Source: Blattabacterium sp. (Blatta orientalis) str. Tarazona (lineage in GTDB: Bacteria > Bacteroidota > Bacteroidia > Flavobacteriales > Blattabacteriaceae). From it: DNA of 64,000 nt. The notes beneath the pieces were generated by a model that searched no databases, was not told the DNA's origin, and worked only from the letters and a program-made list of their open reading frames with translations. Positions 56,049 to 64,000 of the stretch are shown piece after piece. How positions within the stretch are numbered: position 1 is the stretch's first letter; every line of letters starts with the position of its first letter. Where the stretch lies: the NCBI RefSeq assembly GCF_000334405.1, contig NC_020195.1:62001-126000 (forward strand), in the 5' to 3' direction. The translations under genes and the position numbers were made by a program.

Positions 56049-58385
56049 ATGCTGAAACATAATTTAGGTTATCCTCGTATAGGAATCCGAAGGGAATTAA
56101 AAAGAGCTTGTGAAGCTTACTGGAATCATAAAATTACTCCTAATGAATTATTCCACATTGGTAAAAAAATACGGGAAGAAAATTGGAAAATGCAAGAAAA
56201 ATCTGGTTTAGATTTGATTCCGTGTAATGATTTTAGTTTTTATGATCAGATATTGGATATGTCTCTATTATTGGGAGTAATCCCAGAATCCTATTCTTCA
56301 ATTCCCATCATACATGATGATATTGATCTTTATTTTTCTATGGCTAGAGGATTTCAAAAAAATGGATGGGATATCAAGGCGATGGAAATGACTAAATGGT
56401 TTAATACGAATTATCATTATATAGTTCCAGAATTTCAAAAAGATCAAAAATTTCATGTTTTCTCTAAAAAAGTATTCGAAGAGTTTGAAGAAGCTAGAAA
56501 ATTTTTAGAGAATGGAATTCCAAAACCAGTTTTGATTGGTCCTGTTTCTTTTCTTTTTTTGGGAAAGGAGAAGAATAAATCTTTTCATAGAATGGATTTA
56601 ATAGAAAACATTCTTCCTACTTACATACAAATAATACAAAGATTGATAGATCAAGGAGCTGTTTGGATTCAAATAGATGAACCCATTTTAGTTTTAGATT
56701 TAACTAAAAAAGAAATAGAGGCTTTTCAATATGCCTACCAAAAAATATCCAATATTTTTTCCGGAATTAATATTTTATTAACATCTTATTTCGATGGAAT
56801 TTCTGAAAATCTATTTCTTCTTAGGGATATTTCTATAAAGGCTTTACATATTGATTTGATAGAAAATCCAGAACAATTGGAAGAGATATTGAATTTCTTA
56901 AGAAACAAAGATATGATGTTATCTTTAGGATTAATCGATGGAAGAAATATTTGGAAGAATAATTATATGAATTCCATTAAACACATAGAAAAAGCAATCA
57001 AAATTTTAGGAGAAAAAAAAGTGATGATTGCACCTAATTGTTCTCTTTTACATGTTCCTTTAGATATAGAAGAAGAGAGATCTATTCATCCAGATGTAAA
57101 AAACAGAATGTCTTTTGCAAAACAAAAAATTTATGAATTAAGTGATTTAGAAAATATCATAAAGGGAAATCAGAAGATTTTATTGAAAAATTTTGATTCT
57201 TTGGAAAAAGCAAAAGATTCTTCAATTATTCACAATAAAGAGGTAAAAAAAAGAGTTTTACAAGTAAAAAAAGAGGAGACAAAAAGGAAAAGTCCTTTTA
57301 AAATACGTCAGAAAAAACAGAATAAAAAATTTCTTTTTCCTTTGTTTCCTACTACTACGATCGGCTCTTTTCCTCAAACAAAAGAAATTCGTACTTTAAG
57401 GAGTAAATTTCGGAAAAACGAATTAAGTCAAGAAGAATATGAAAAAAGAATTGAAGAATTTATTATAGATCTTATTCGAAAACAAGAAGAAATAAATCTA
57501 GATGTTTTTGTGCATGGAGAATTTGAGAGAAATGATATGGTAGAATTTTTTTCAGAAAAATTAAAAGGATTTCTTACTACTGAAAATGGATGGGTTCAGA
57601 GTTATGGAAGTCGTTGTGTGAAGCCTCCTGTGATTTATGGAGATGTAAGCAGATCTAATGATATGACAGTTAAGTGGATTTGTTTTGCACAGTCTAAAAC
57701 AAATAAGTTAATGAAAGGAATGTTAACCGGACCTGTGACTATCTTACAATGGTCTTTTGTCAGAGATGATCAACCCCTTTCTACTACTGCTTATCAGATT
57801 GCTTGGGCTATTAGAGATGAAGTAGAATCTTTAGAAAAATCTGGAATTCAAATAATTCAAATAGATGAACCAGCTCTTAGAGAAGGACTTCCCTTAAAAA
57901 AAAAGGATTGGAAAGGATATTTTGATTGGTCTATTAAAGCTTTTCGTATTTCTTCAAGCGGGGTAGAAGATGAAACACAAATTCACACACATATGTGTTA
58001 TAGTGAATTTAATGATATATTAGAACATATAGCGGATTTGGATGCCGATGTCATTACTATGGAAACTTCAAGGTCTAAAATGGAATTGCTACAGGCATTT
58101 TCAGAATTTTCTTATCCTAATGAAATTGGACCAGGAGTATATGATATTCATTCTCCAAGAATTCCTACTGTGGAAGAAATATTTGATTTAATTCAAAAAG
58201 CTTCTAATAAATTACCAATCAGAAATATTTGGATTAATCCAGATTGTGGATTAAAAACTAGAAAATGGGAAGAAGTTCTTCCTTCACTTAAAAATATGAC
58301 AGAAGCAGCAAAAAGGCAAGAGAAAAAATTAGGTAGAAAAATATCTTATCAAAAAGGATATATTTGTGTAAAATCTTTGAAATGA
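56049..58385 (+). CDS. metE: Cobalamin-independent methionine synthase
   Basis: Transfers a methyl group from 5-methyltetrahydropteroyltriglutamate to homocysteine using zinc. The N-terminal half starts with NLGYPRIGIRRELKRA, and the C-terminal catalytic half has TTTIGSFPQTKEIR, the zinc ligands in HTHMCYSEF and in NPDCGLKTR. At 778 residues it is full length. This large, oxygen-tolerant enzyme needs no B12. Its stop overlaps the sufE start by ATGA. Confidence 0.98.
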   Translation: MLKHNLGYPRIGIRRELKRACEAYWNHKITPNELFHIGKKIREENWKMQEKSGLDLIPCNDFSFYDQILDMSLLLGVIPESYSSIPIIHDDIDLYFSMARGFQKNGWDIKAMEMTKWFNTNYHYIVPEFQKDQKFHVFSKKVFEEFEEARKFLENGIPKPVLIGPVSFLFLGKEKNKSFHRMDLIENILPTYIQIIQRLIDQGAVWIQIDEPILVLDLTKKEIEAFQYAYQKISNIFSGINILLTSYFDGISENLFLLRDISIKALHIDLIENPEQLEEILNFLRNKDMMLSLGLIDGRNIWKNNYMNSIKHIEKAIKILGEKKVMIAPNCSLLHVPLDIEEERSIHPDVKNRMSFAKQKIYELSDLENIIKGNQKILLKNFDSLEKAKDSSIIHNKEVKKRVLQVKKEETKRKSPFKIRQKKQNKKFLFPLFPTTTIGSFPQTKEIRTLRSKFRKNELSQEEYEKRIEEFIIDLIRKQEEINLDVFVHGEFERNDMVEFFSEKLKGFLTTENGWVQSYGSRCVKPPVIYGDVSRSNDMTVKWICFAQSKTNKLMKGMLTGPVTILQWSFVRDDQPLSTTAYQIAWAIRDEVESLEKSGIQIIQIDEPALREGLPLKKKDWKGYFDWSIKAFRISSSGVEDETQIHTHMCYSEFNDILEHIADLDADVITMETSRSKMELLQAFSEFSYPNEIGPGVYDIHSPRIPTVEEIFDLIQKASNKLPIRNIWINPDCGLKTRKWEEVLPSLKNMTEAAKRQEKKLGRKISYQKGYICVKSLK

Positions 58386-58828
58386 CGTTACAGGATAAAG
58401 AAGAAAGAATCAAAAAAGAATTTTCTTTTCTAAGAAATTGGGAAGAAAAATATGAATATCTTATAGATTTAGGAATGAAATTACCAAAAAAATCTGATAA
58501 ATTTAGATCTGAAGATAAATTGATTCATGGATGCCAATCTAAAGTTTGGTTAGATTCTAAATTAAGAGGAAAACTGGTTTTTTTTGATGCAGATAGTGAT
58601 GCCTTATTACCTAAAGGAATGGCGGCTCTTATGATTTTTGTTTATTCTGGACATTCTCCTTTTGAAATTATTTCTTCGAAGGCGAATTTTATTTCTGAAA
58701 TAGGATTTCAAACATTTTTATCTCCGATTCGAGCTAATGGGATACTTTTATTTTTAAAAAAAATAAAGTTTTATGCCATTGCTTTTAATGTAAAATTATC
58801 TGTTAGATTGAATGGTAAAATTTCGTAA
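58382..58828 (+). CDS. sufE: Sulfur-transfer protein SufE
   Basis: Accepts sulfur from SufS for iron-sulfur cluster assembly. I start at ATG 58382, which overlaps the metE stop in ATGA; an upstream in-frame ATG at 58364 is less likely. Cys51 in IHGCQSKVW is the acceptor. KLPKKSDKFRSEDKLI and FLSPIRANGI are typical. It has 148 residues. The stop codon falls in the loop of a strong terminator. SufS and SufBCD are not in the window. Confidence 0.94.
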   Translation: MTLQDKEERIKKEFSFLRNWEEKYEYLIDLGMKLPKKSDKFRSEDKLIHGCQSKVWLDSKLRGKLVFFDADSDALLPKGMAALMIFVYSGHSPFEIISSKANFISEIGFQTFLSPIRANGILLFLKKIKFYAIAFNVKLSVRLNGKIS

Positions 58829-58846
58829 AAATTTTACCATTCTTTT
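58810..58846 (+). terminator. Strong intrinsic terminator after sufE
   Basis: Perfect 14-bp stem (58810-58823 GAATGGTAAAATTT with 58829-58842 AAATTTTACCATTC), 5-base loop CGTAA and then TTTT. The loop contains the sufE stop codon TAA, so the last sufE codons are part of the stem. It closes the metE-sufE unit. Confidence 0.85.
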
Positions 58847-58872
58847 CTTTATTTTATAAAAAAAAAGAAAAT

Positions 58873-60192
58873 ATGAGGTTTCATACTATTAATCCTGTTG
58901 ATAATCATATACTAAATACTTATTCTTTTATAGAGGATAAGGATATTATGGATAAGCTCTCTCTAGCTCAAAAAGCTTATGAAAAATGGAAAAATTTTTC
59001 CTATTCTTCTAGGATAGGATATATAATGAAATTATCTTCTTCCATGCAAGATCTCATAGACATTATAGCCTATTTAATAACTCAAGAAATGGGAAAACCT
59101 ATAACTCAATCACGTTTGGAAGTAGAAAAGTGTATCAAATTATGCGAGTATTATTCTAGTTTAGAAGAATCGATCTTTTTTCAGGATATATCTACTGAAT
59201 ATGAAAAATCTTATATTCGATTTGAATCTATAGGAGCTACATTAGGAATTATGCCTTGGAATTATCCTATTTGGCAAACCATAAGATATGCAATTCCTAA
59301 TATTTTATTAGGGAATGTAATAGTACTTAAACCTGCTACTAATACGGCTGGATGTTCTCTTCTTTTAGAAAAAATATTTATTGAATCTGGTTTTCCAAGA
59401 GGACTTTTTCAAGTTTTTTTAATAGATATACCTAAAATAAAATCTGTTATAGCTCATCCAATTATACAAGGTGTTTCTTTTACAGGAAGTCATTTAGCTG
59501 GAAGTCATATAGGATATTTATCTGGAAAATATATTAAAAAATCTGTTTTAGAATTAGGTGGAAATGATGCTTTTGTAGTTATGAGAGATGTAGAGAATCT
59601 AAAAAAAACGGCTAAATTAGCTACGGAATCTAGATTGAATAATACAGGACAAACATGTATTTCCGCTAAAAGATTTATAGTAGATAATTTTATTGTAGAT
59701 GATTTTATAGATCTGGTTATTCAAGAAATGAAACAGTATCATAGGGGAGATGTACATGAGGAATCTACTAAAATAGGGTATATTTCTCGTGTAGACTTAT
59801 CTGAAAAATTATATAAACAATATAAAGATATTATTTCAAATGGAGGAAAAGTATGTTTACAAACTACAAGAGATGAAAATTTTTTTTCTCCTTGTTTATT
59901 GAAAATGGAAGATAAGAATTTTTCTTACAATCAAGAGGAAATATTTGGACCAATAGGAATCGTTTATACTTTTTCTAATGAGGAAGAAATTCCTTCTATG
60001 GTAAATGCAACCTGTTATGGTCTAGGGGCTTCTCTTTGGACTAAAGACTTAAAAAAAGCGGAATTTTTATCCAAGAAAATAAATACAGGTATGGTTTTTA
60101 TCAATGAAATAGTAAAATCTGATCCTCGTTTTCCTTTTGGAGGAATAAAAAAAATCTGGATACGGAAGAGAACTATCTGTTCTATCTCTTAA
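58873..60192 (+). CDS. Aldehyde dehydrogenase (succinate-semialdehyde type), C-terminus frameshifted
   Basis: NAD(P)-dependent aldehyde oxidation, closest by eye to succinate-semialdehyde dehydrogenases of Bacteroidota. PWNYP with Asn130, the general base Glu227 in ELGGND and the nucleophile Cys262 in GQTC are intact, as is EEIFGPI. After FPFGGIKK the frame breaks at eight A (60147-60154). The present frame ends IWIRKRTICSIS; the alternative reads SGYGRELSVLSLKEFSN and ends at 60232, the usual C-terminus. With seven A the protein would be 452 residues. The catalytic centre is complete, but the missing tail takes part in oligomer contacts in this family. Confidence 0.85.
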   Translation: MRFHTINPVDNHILNTYSFIEDKDIMDKLSLAQKAYEKWKNFSYSSRIGYIMKLSSSMQDLIDIIAYLITQEMGKPITQSRLEVEKCIKLCEYYSSLEESIFFQDISTEYEKSYIRFESIGATLGIMPWNYPIWQTIRYAIPNILLGNVIVLKPATNTAGCSLLLEKIFIESGFPRGLFQVFLIDIPKIKSVIAHPIIQGVSFTGSHLAGSHIGYLSGKYIKKSVLELGGNDAFVVMRDVENLKKTAKLATESRLNNTGQTCISAKRFIVDNFIVDDFIDLVIQEMKQYHRGDVHEESTKIGYISRVDLSEKLYKQYKDIISNGGKVCLQTTRDENFFSPCLLKMEDKNFSYNQEEIFGPIGIVYTFSNEEEIPSMVNATCYGLGASLWTKDLKKAEFLSKKINTGMVFINEIVKSDPRFPFGGIKKIWIRKRTICSIS

Positions 60193-60235
60193 AGAGTTTT
60201 CTAATTGTAAAACTATTATTATCAATAAATGATTC

Positions 60236-61702
60236 TCAAAGGATTTTTCTCATTCTTGCAACTGGAATTTGCATTTGGTCTCTATATTTAGCTACAGTCC
60301 TACGGGCCACCAGATAACCTTTTTTTTTGAGAATTTTCGATAATTTTTCGTCAGTTAGTGGTCTTCTTTTATTTTCTTTAGCAATAGATTCTCCCAATAA
60401 CTTTTTTATTTCAATAGAAGAAATTTCTATCCCTTCTTCGTTTATCATTTTTTCAGAAAAAAAACTTTTGATCAAAAAAGTTCCATATGGGGTATTGACA
60501 TATTTACTATTGGCAACACGAGATACAGTGGATATCCCTACACCTATTTTTTGAGATATATTTTTTAAAATCATCGGTTTTATTTTATATGGATCTCCAG
60601 TGAAAAAGTATTCTTTTTGATAATCCATAATGGCATTCATTGTTAACATTAATGTATTTTGACGCTGTTTTATAGCGTCTACGAACCATTTTGCTGAATC
60701 TATTTTTTGTTTTAAAAACAAAATCGTATTTTCATTTTTTTTCATGTTCCTCTCTTTTGAACTTTTATAAGATTTTAACATGTCTAAATATAAGGAGGAT
60801 ACTTTTATTTCTGGAGTATTTCTATGATTTAAAGATAATTCTAATTTTCCATCTGAAATACAAATAGTAAAATCTGGAATCAGATGATCTAAATTTCTAG
60901 GATTTCCAGAGTAAATTTTTCCTGGTTTTGGATTTAATTTTTCTATTTGATAGATAGCTTTTCGTAAATCATTCTTTGTTGTTCCTAATTTATTTTGCAG
61001 TTTTTTATAATTTTTTTTGTAAAAAATTCGAAATTGTTTCTTATTATCCTTTTTGCTAAGTTTACATCGTGTGTATTTTTTTTTATTTTCTAATTGGATA
61101 AAAAGACATTCTTGTAAATTCCTAGCTCCTATTCCTATGGGTTCTAGTTTTTGGATATAATTTACAAGTAGTTTTTCCACTTTTTCTGCAGTTACTGGAA
61201 TCCCAAGTATCAAAAGAATATCATCTACGATGGCTGTAATTTTTCTTCTTATGTAGCCATCTTCGTCTATATTTCCTAATATAAAATCTGCAATTAACAA
61301 ATCTTCTTGATTTAAACGAAAAGTATGTAATTGACTTTTTAAATATTCTTGAAAAGAAATTCCAGAAACTATGGGGATATATTTTTCTTCATTGTGATTA
61401 TTTTTGTTATTATTTTTGAAATCTAGAATTTCATCATCACTTAAATATTCATCTATATTTATTTCAGAAATATCTATGGATTTATCTTCTTGTTCTGGAA
61501 GATCAAAATCAATGACAGATGTATCTGACTCTTCTATAGAAGAAGGCTCTTCTTCTATTTCTTCTAATGCTGGATTTTCTTCCAATTCTTGTTTCACTCT
61601 TTGTTCAAAATCTAAAGTAGATAATTGCACTAATTTCATTAGTTTTATTTGTTGTGGGGAAAGTTTTTGTTGTCCTTTTTGTAAAAATTTCTGTTTTAAC
61701 AT
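60236..61702 (-). CDS. rpoN: RNA polymerase sigma-54 factor
   Basis: Alternative sigma factor that needs an AAA+ enhancer-binding activator. Region I is Gln/Leu-rich (KLSPQQIKLMKLVQLSTLDFEQRV), the core-binding domain is in the middle, and the C-terminal RpoN box ARRTVAKYR that reads -24 promoters is intact. At 488 residues it is full length. It lies three bases after the end of the convergent dehydrogenase frame and 3 bases from asnS, co-directional. Confidence 0.95.
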   Translation of the reverse strand: MLKQKFLQKGQQKLSPQQIKLMKLVQLSTLDFEQRVKQELEENPALEEIEEEPSSIEESDTSVIDFDLPEQEDKSIDISEINIDEYLSDDEILDFKNNNKNNHNEEKYIPIVSGISFQEYLKSQLHTFRLNQEDLLIADFILGNIDEDGYIRRKITAIVDDILLILGIPVTAEKVEKLLVNYIQKLEPIGIGARNLQECLFIQLENKKKYTRCKLSKKDNKKQFRIFYKKNYKKLQNKLGTTKNDLRKAIYQIEKLNPKPGKIYSGNPRNLDHLIPDFTICISDGKLELSLNHRNTPEIKVSSLYLDMLKSYKSSKERNMKKNENTILFLKQKIDSAKWFVDAIKQRQNTLMLTMNAIMDYQKEYFFTGDPYKIKPMILKNISQKIGVGISTVSRVANSKYVNTPYGTFLIKSFFSEKMINEEGIEISSIEIKKLLGESIAKENKRRPLTDEKLSKILKKKGYLVARRTVAKYRDQMQIPVARMRKIL

Positions 61703-61705
61703 TTT

Positions 61706-63130
61706 TTAGAATTCTGCATTATGTGGAGTTCTTGGAAAAGGAATAACATCCCGAATATTTTTCATCCCTGTAATGAATTGAACTAAACGATCAAATCCTA
61801 GGCCAAATCCACTATGAGGAACAGAACCAAAACGACGTGTATCTAAATACCACCAAAGTTTCCTATCATCTATGTTTTTATCTTTGATACGCTTTAATAA
61901 AATATCATAACGTTCTTCCCGTTGAGAGCCTCCAATGATTTCTCCTATTTCTGGAAATAAAATATCCATAGCTCTAACTGTTTTTCCATCATTATTTATA
62001 CGCATATAAAAGGCTTTAATACAAGAAGGATAATCAAAAACAATTACAGGGCATTGAAAACATTTTTTTACTAGATATTGTTCATGTTCTGATTGTAAAT
62101 CCATTCCCCAAATAACTGGATGAACAAATTTTACCATTTTTTTCTGGATGCTTTTTTCCAGAATATTTATTACTTCCGTGTAACTAATTCTTTGAAACGG
62201 AAATTTTAATATAAGCTCTAATCTTTCTAAAAGTGTAGATTTCTGTTTTTGATTCCATTTTTTTATATGGTCCTTTAAAAAGGATAGATCTTCTATACAA
62301 TTTTCAATGGTATATCGTATAACAAATTTTAAAAAATCCTCAGCTATATCCATATTTTCTTCTAAATGATAAAAGGCCATTTCTGGTTCTATCATCCAAA
62401 ATTCAGATAAATGTCGTGAAGTATTGGAATTTTCTGCACGAAAAGCAGGTCCAAATGTATATACTTTTCCTAAAGCTAAAGAAGCGGTTTCTGCTTCTAA
62501 TTGTCCAGATACACTCAAGTAGGTTTTGCACTGAAAAAAATCTTTTGCATAATCTACATTTTCTCTTATATGTGGAATATTTTTTAAATCCATAGTTGTT
62601 ACCTGAAACATTTTTCCAGCTCCTTCAGCATTTGAAGTGGTAATAATTGGAGTATTGATGTAAAAAAAACCATGTTCATGAAAATATTTATGTATAGAAA
62701 AAGCTACATGATGACGGACACGCATAATACTACTAAAAATATTTGTACGAAAACGTAGATGTGCTTGTTTTCGTAAGGTTTCTAAACTATGTTTTTTCGG
62801 TTGTAAAATAGTTTTTTGAAAACTTTTTTGGTCTACTTCTCCATAGATCCTTATATCTAAAGATTTTAATTCTATAGATTGTTTTTTTCCTAAACTTTCT
62901 ATGATTATACCTATAACTTTAATGGAACTCCCAATGGTAATTTTTTTCAAAAACTCCTTTTCTAAATTTTTAGATAAAATAATTTGAATATTTTTTATTG
63001 TTGATCCATCATTTAATGTGATGAAAATGGAATTTCGAAAAGAACGAATCCATCCCTCAACTAAAACTTTTTTATTTAAAAATTTTTTTCCTTTTTCCAA
63101 TAATTCTTTAATTGAATATTTTTCTATCAT
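61706..63130 (-). CDS. asnS: Asparagine--tRNA ligase
   Basis: Class IIb synthetase that charges tRNA-Asn. It has an N-terminal OB fold (KVLVEGWIRSFRNSIFITLNDGS), motif 2 around FRAENSNTSRHLSEFWMIEPE, and the class II motif 3 SGFGLGFDRLVQFITG. The sequence SGQLEAETA and IGGSQREERYD support AsnS rather than AspS. Length is 474 residues. It is 11 bases after frr. Confidence 0.96.
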   Translation of the reverse strand: MIEKYSIKELLEKGKKFLNKKVLVEGWIRSFRNSIFITLNDGSTIKNIQIILSKNLEKEFLKKITIGSSIKVIGIIIESLGKKQSIELKSLDIRIYGEVDQKSFQKTILQPKKHSLETLRKQAHLRFRTNIFSSIMRVRHHVAFSIHKYFHEHGFFYINTPIITTSNAEGAGKMFQVTTMDLKNIPHIRENVDYAKDFFQCKTYLSVSGQLEAETASLALGKVYTFGPAFRAENSNTSRHLSEFWMIEPEMAFYHLEENMDIAEDFLKFVIRYTIENCIEDLSFLKDHIKKWNQKQKSTLLERLELILKFPFQRISYTEVINILEKSIQKKMVKFVHPVIWGMDLQSEHEQYLVKKCFQCPVIVFDYPSCIKAFYMRINNDGKTVRAMDILFPEIGEIIGGSQREERYDILLKRIKDKNIDDRKLWWYLDTRRFGSVPHSGFGLGFDRLVQFITGMKNIRDVIPFPRTPHNAEF

Positions 63131-63141
63131 GGATCAACGAA

Positions 63142-63693
63142 TTATATACTTAATATTTCTTTTTCTTTGGAAAAAAAAAGAACATCTATTTTTTGAATAG
63201 AGACCTTGGTAATTTTTTGTATACGATTTTCTCCTGTTTTAGATAAATCTTCAGATATTTTCAATCTTTTTATAGATTGGTTATACTTTTTTCGTGTGGT
63301 TCTCACGAATATTTTGCTTTTCTGTTTTTGTTTTAATTTTTTCATTAAGTTCTTTCTTCCTTCTTCCGTAAGAATAGGAAGACGAATGTGAATGGATTCT
63401 CCTTTATTGGTTGGCATAAAACCAAGATTTTCATCTATAATTGCTTTGTCTATATAGGAGATGATAGCACGATCCCAAGGATGAATCGTAATATTCATAT
63501 TATCTACAATGGTAATTGTGGCCACTTCAATTAAAGGAAAAAAAGAAGCATAACACTTTATTTTTATTTTTTCTAAAAGGGGAACAACGGATTTGCTTCC
63601 CAATCGAATGCGATGGATTTCTTCTTGAAGTTGTTTAAAAATTTTCTCCATATCTTTTTTGCAAGAAAAAAAATTTACATTTAATTCATCCAT
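63142..63693 (-). CDS. frr: Ribosome recycling factor
   Basis: Splits the post-termination ribosome with EF-G. Long helices, EIHRIRLGSKSVVPLLEKIK at the N-terminus and the GESIHIRLPILTEEGRKNL segment are diagnostic. It has 183 residues. It follows pyrH by eight bases; pyrH-frr is a widespread pair. Confidence 0.97.
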   Translation of the reverse strand: MDELNVNFFSCKKDMEKIFKQLQEEIHRIRLGSKSVVPLLEKIKIKCYASFFPLIEVATITIVDNMNITIHPWDRAIISYIDKAIIDENLGFMPTNKGESIHIRLPILTEEGRKNLMKKLKQKQKSKIFVRTTRKKYNQSIKRLKISEDLSKTGENRIQKITKVSIQKIDVLFFSKEKEILSI

Positions 63694-63701
63694 AATTTTT
63701 T

Positions 63702-64000
63702 CTATTTTTCGTTAGAAACCAGAGTTCCTATCTCTTCTCCGGAAATTACTTTTTTAAAATTTTCTTTTCTATTTATATCAAAAATAATAATAGGTAAATT
63801 ATTTTCATTTCCTAAAATAAAAGCTGTTTGATCCATTACCTTGATTCCCATTTGATAAGCCATATCAAAGGATATTTTCTTAAGTTTTTTAGCATATTTA
63901 TCTTTTTCTGGATCCTTGGTATAGATTCCATCTACTCTGGTTCCTTTTAATAAAACATCGGCTTTAATTTCTATAGCACGTAATACGGCAGCTGTATCTG
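63702..64000 (-). CDS. pyrH: UMP kinase, N-terminus outside window
   Basis: Phosphorylates UMP to UDP. Only the last 98 residues or so are visible, reading on the minus strand to a TAG at 63702-63704. DTAAVLRAIEIKADVLLKGT, VDGIYTKDPEKD and the FDMAYQMGIKVMDQTA region are typical of the amino-acid-kinase fold of PyrH. It lies directly upstream of frr. Confidence 0.94.
   Translation of the reverse strand, partial: DTAAVLRAIEIKADVLLKGTRVDGIYTKDPEKDKYAKKLKKISFDMAYQMGIKVMDQTAFILGNENNLPIIIFDINRKENFKKVISGEEIGTLVSNEK

Overview
The window reads as a compact, very A+T-rich chromosome segment from a genome-reduced member of the Bacteroidota. The best fit is Blattabacterium, the flavobacterial endosymbiont of cockroaches and Mastotermes; this is inferred from gene content, since I could not run a search. 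Bacteroidota traits visible in the sequence are the fused SecDF, a 287-residue RpoD, a type B L31, a DUF1599 protein, a GH3-family protein, a GlmU-like protein with a degenerate N-terminal loop, a short LeuA, a flavobacterial-type mevalonate kinase, and start sites without Shine-Dalgarno sequences. Reduction shows in short spacers, frequent 4-base ATGA overlaps, no insertion sequences or prophage, and genes caught decaying. Synthesis genes for leucine, methionine, flavin, B6, folate and menaquinone suggest a nutritional symbiont.

Layout. 1-7.7 kb: prfB (partial), clpB, era, tyrS, a small membrane protein and a large helical-repeat protein. 7.8-12.1 kb: the coupled operon leuA-leuC-leuD-leuB. 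12-26.8 kb: an AddB-like nuclease, ribF, atpD-atpC, pdxA, ribE, pckA, acpP-fabF-rnc, a hydrolase with engB, aroQ, rluB and mevalonate kinase. 26.8-31.7 kb: nadK, a tiny ORF, uppS, bamA and a Skp/OmpH chaperone, an envelope cluster ending at tRNA-Phe. 31.7-40.9 kb: the decaying part, with a broken lptC, a CorC-type protein, PpiD, TatA, SecDF, a heavily eroded MsbA-type ABC exporter and a TerC gene with a frameshifted tail. 40.9-47.6 kb: pdhC-pdhA, murF, the diadenylate cyclase cdaA, folP, a DUF1599 protein, tpiA and tRNA-Arg. 47.6-53.3 kb: rpsO-pnp-rpoD, and menG followed by a GH3-family protein. 53.4-64 kb: a KAS III-like protein, rpmE2, a GlmU-like protein, metE-sufE with a strong terminator, an aldehyde dehydrogenase with a frameshifted tail, rpoN, asnS, frr and pyrH (partial).

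I see no CRISPR array, toxin-antitoxin pair, defence island or obviously new multi-gene system. The most interesting signal is genome decay and how it may be tolerated. Two otherwise intact genes (terC and the aldehyde dehydrogenase) lose their conserved C-termini at 8-base homopolymers that each carry one base too many, a pattern suited to rescue by transcriptional slippage but also to assembly error. Two genes assigned to LPS and lipid export (lptC and an msbA-type exporter) are dead while the BamA/Skp outer-membrane protein route is intact, which points to selective loss of LPS transport.
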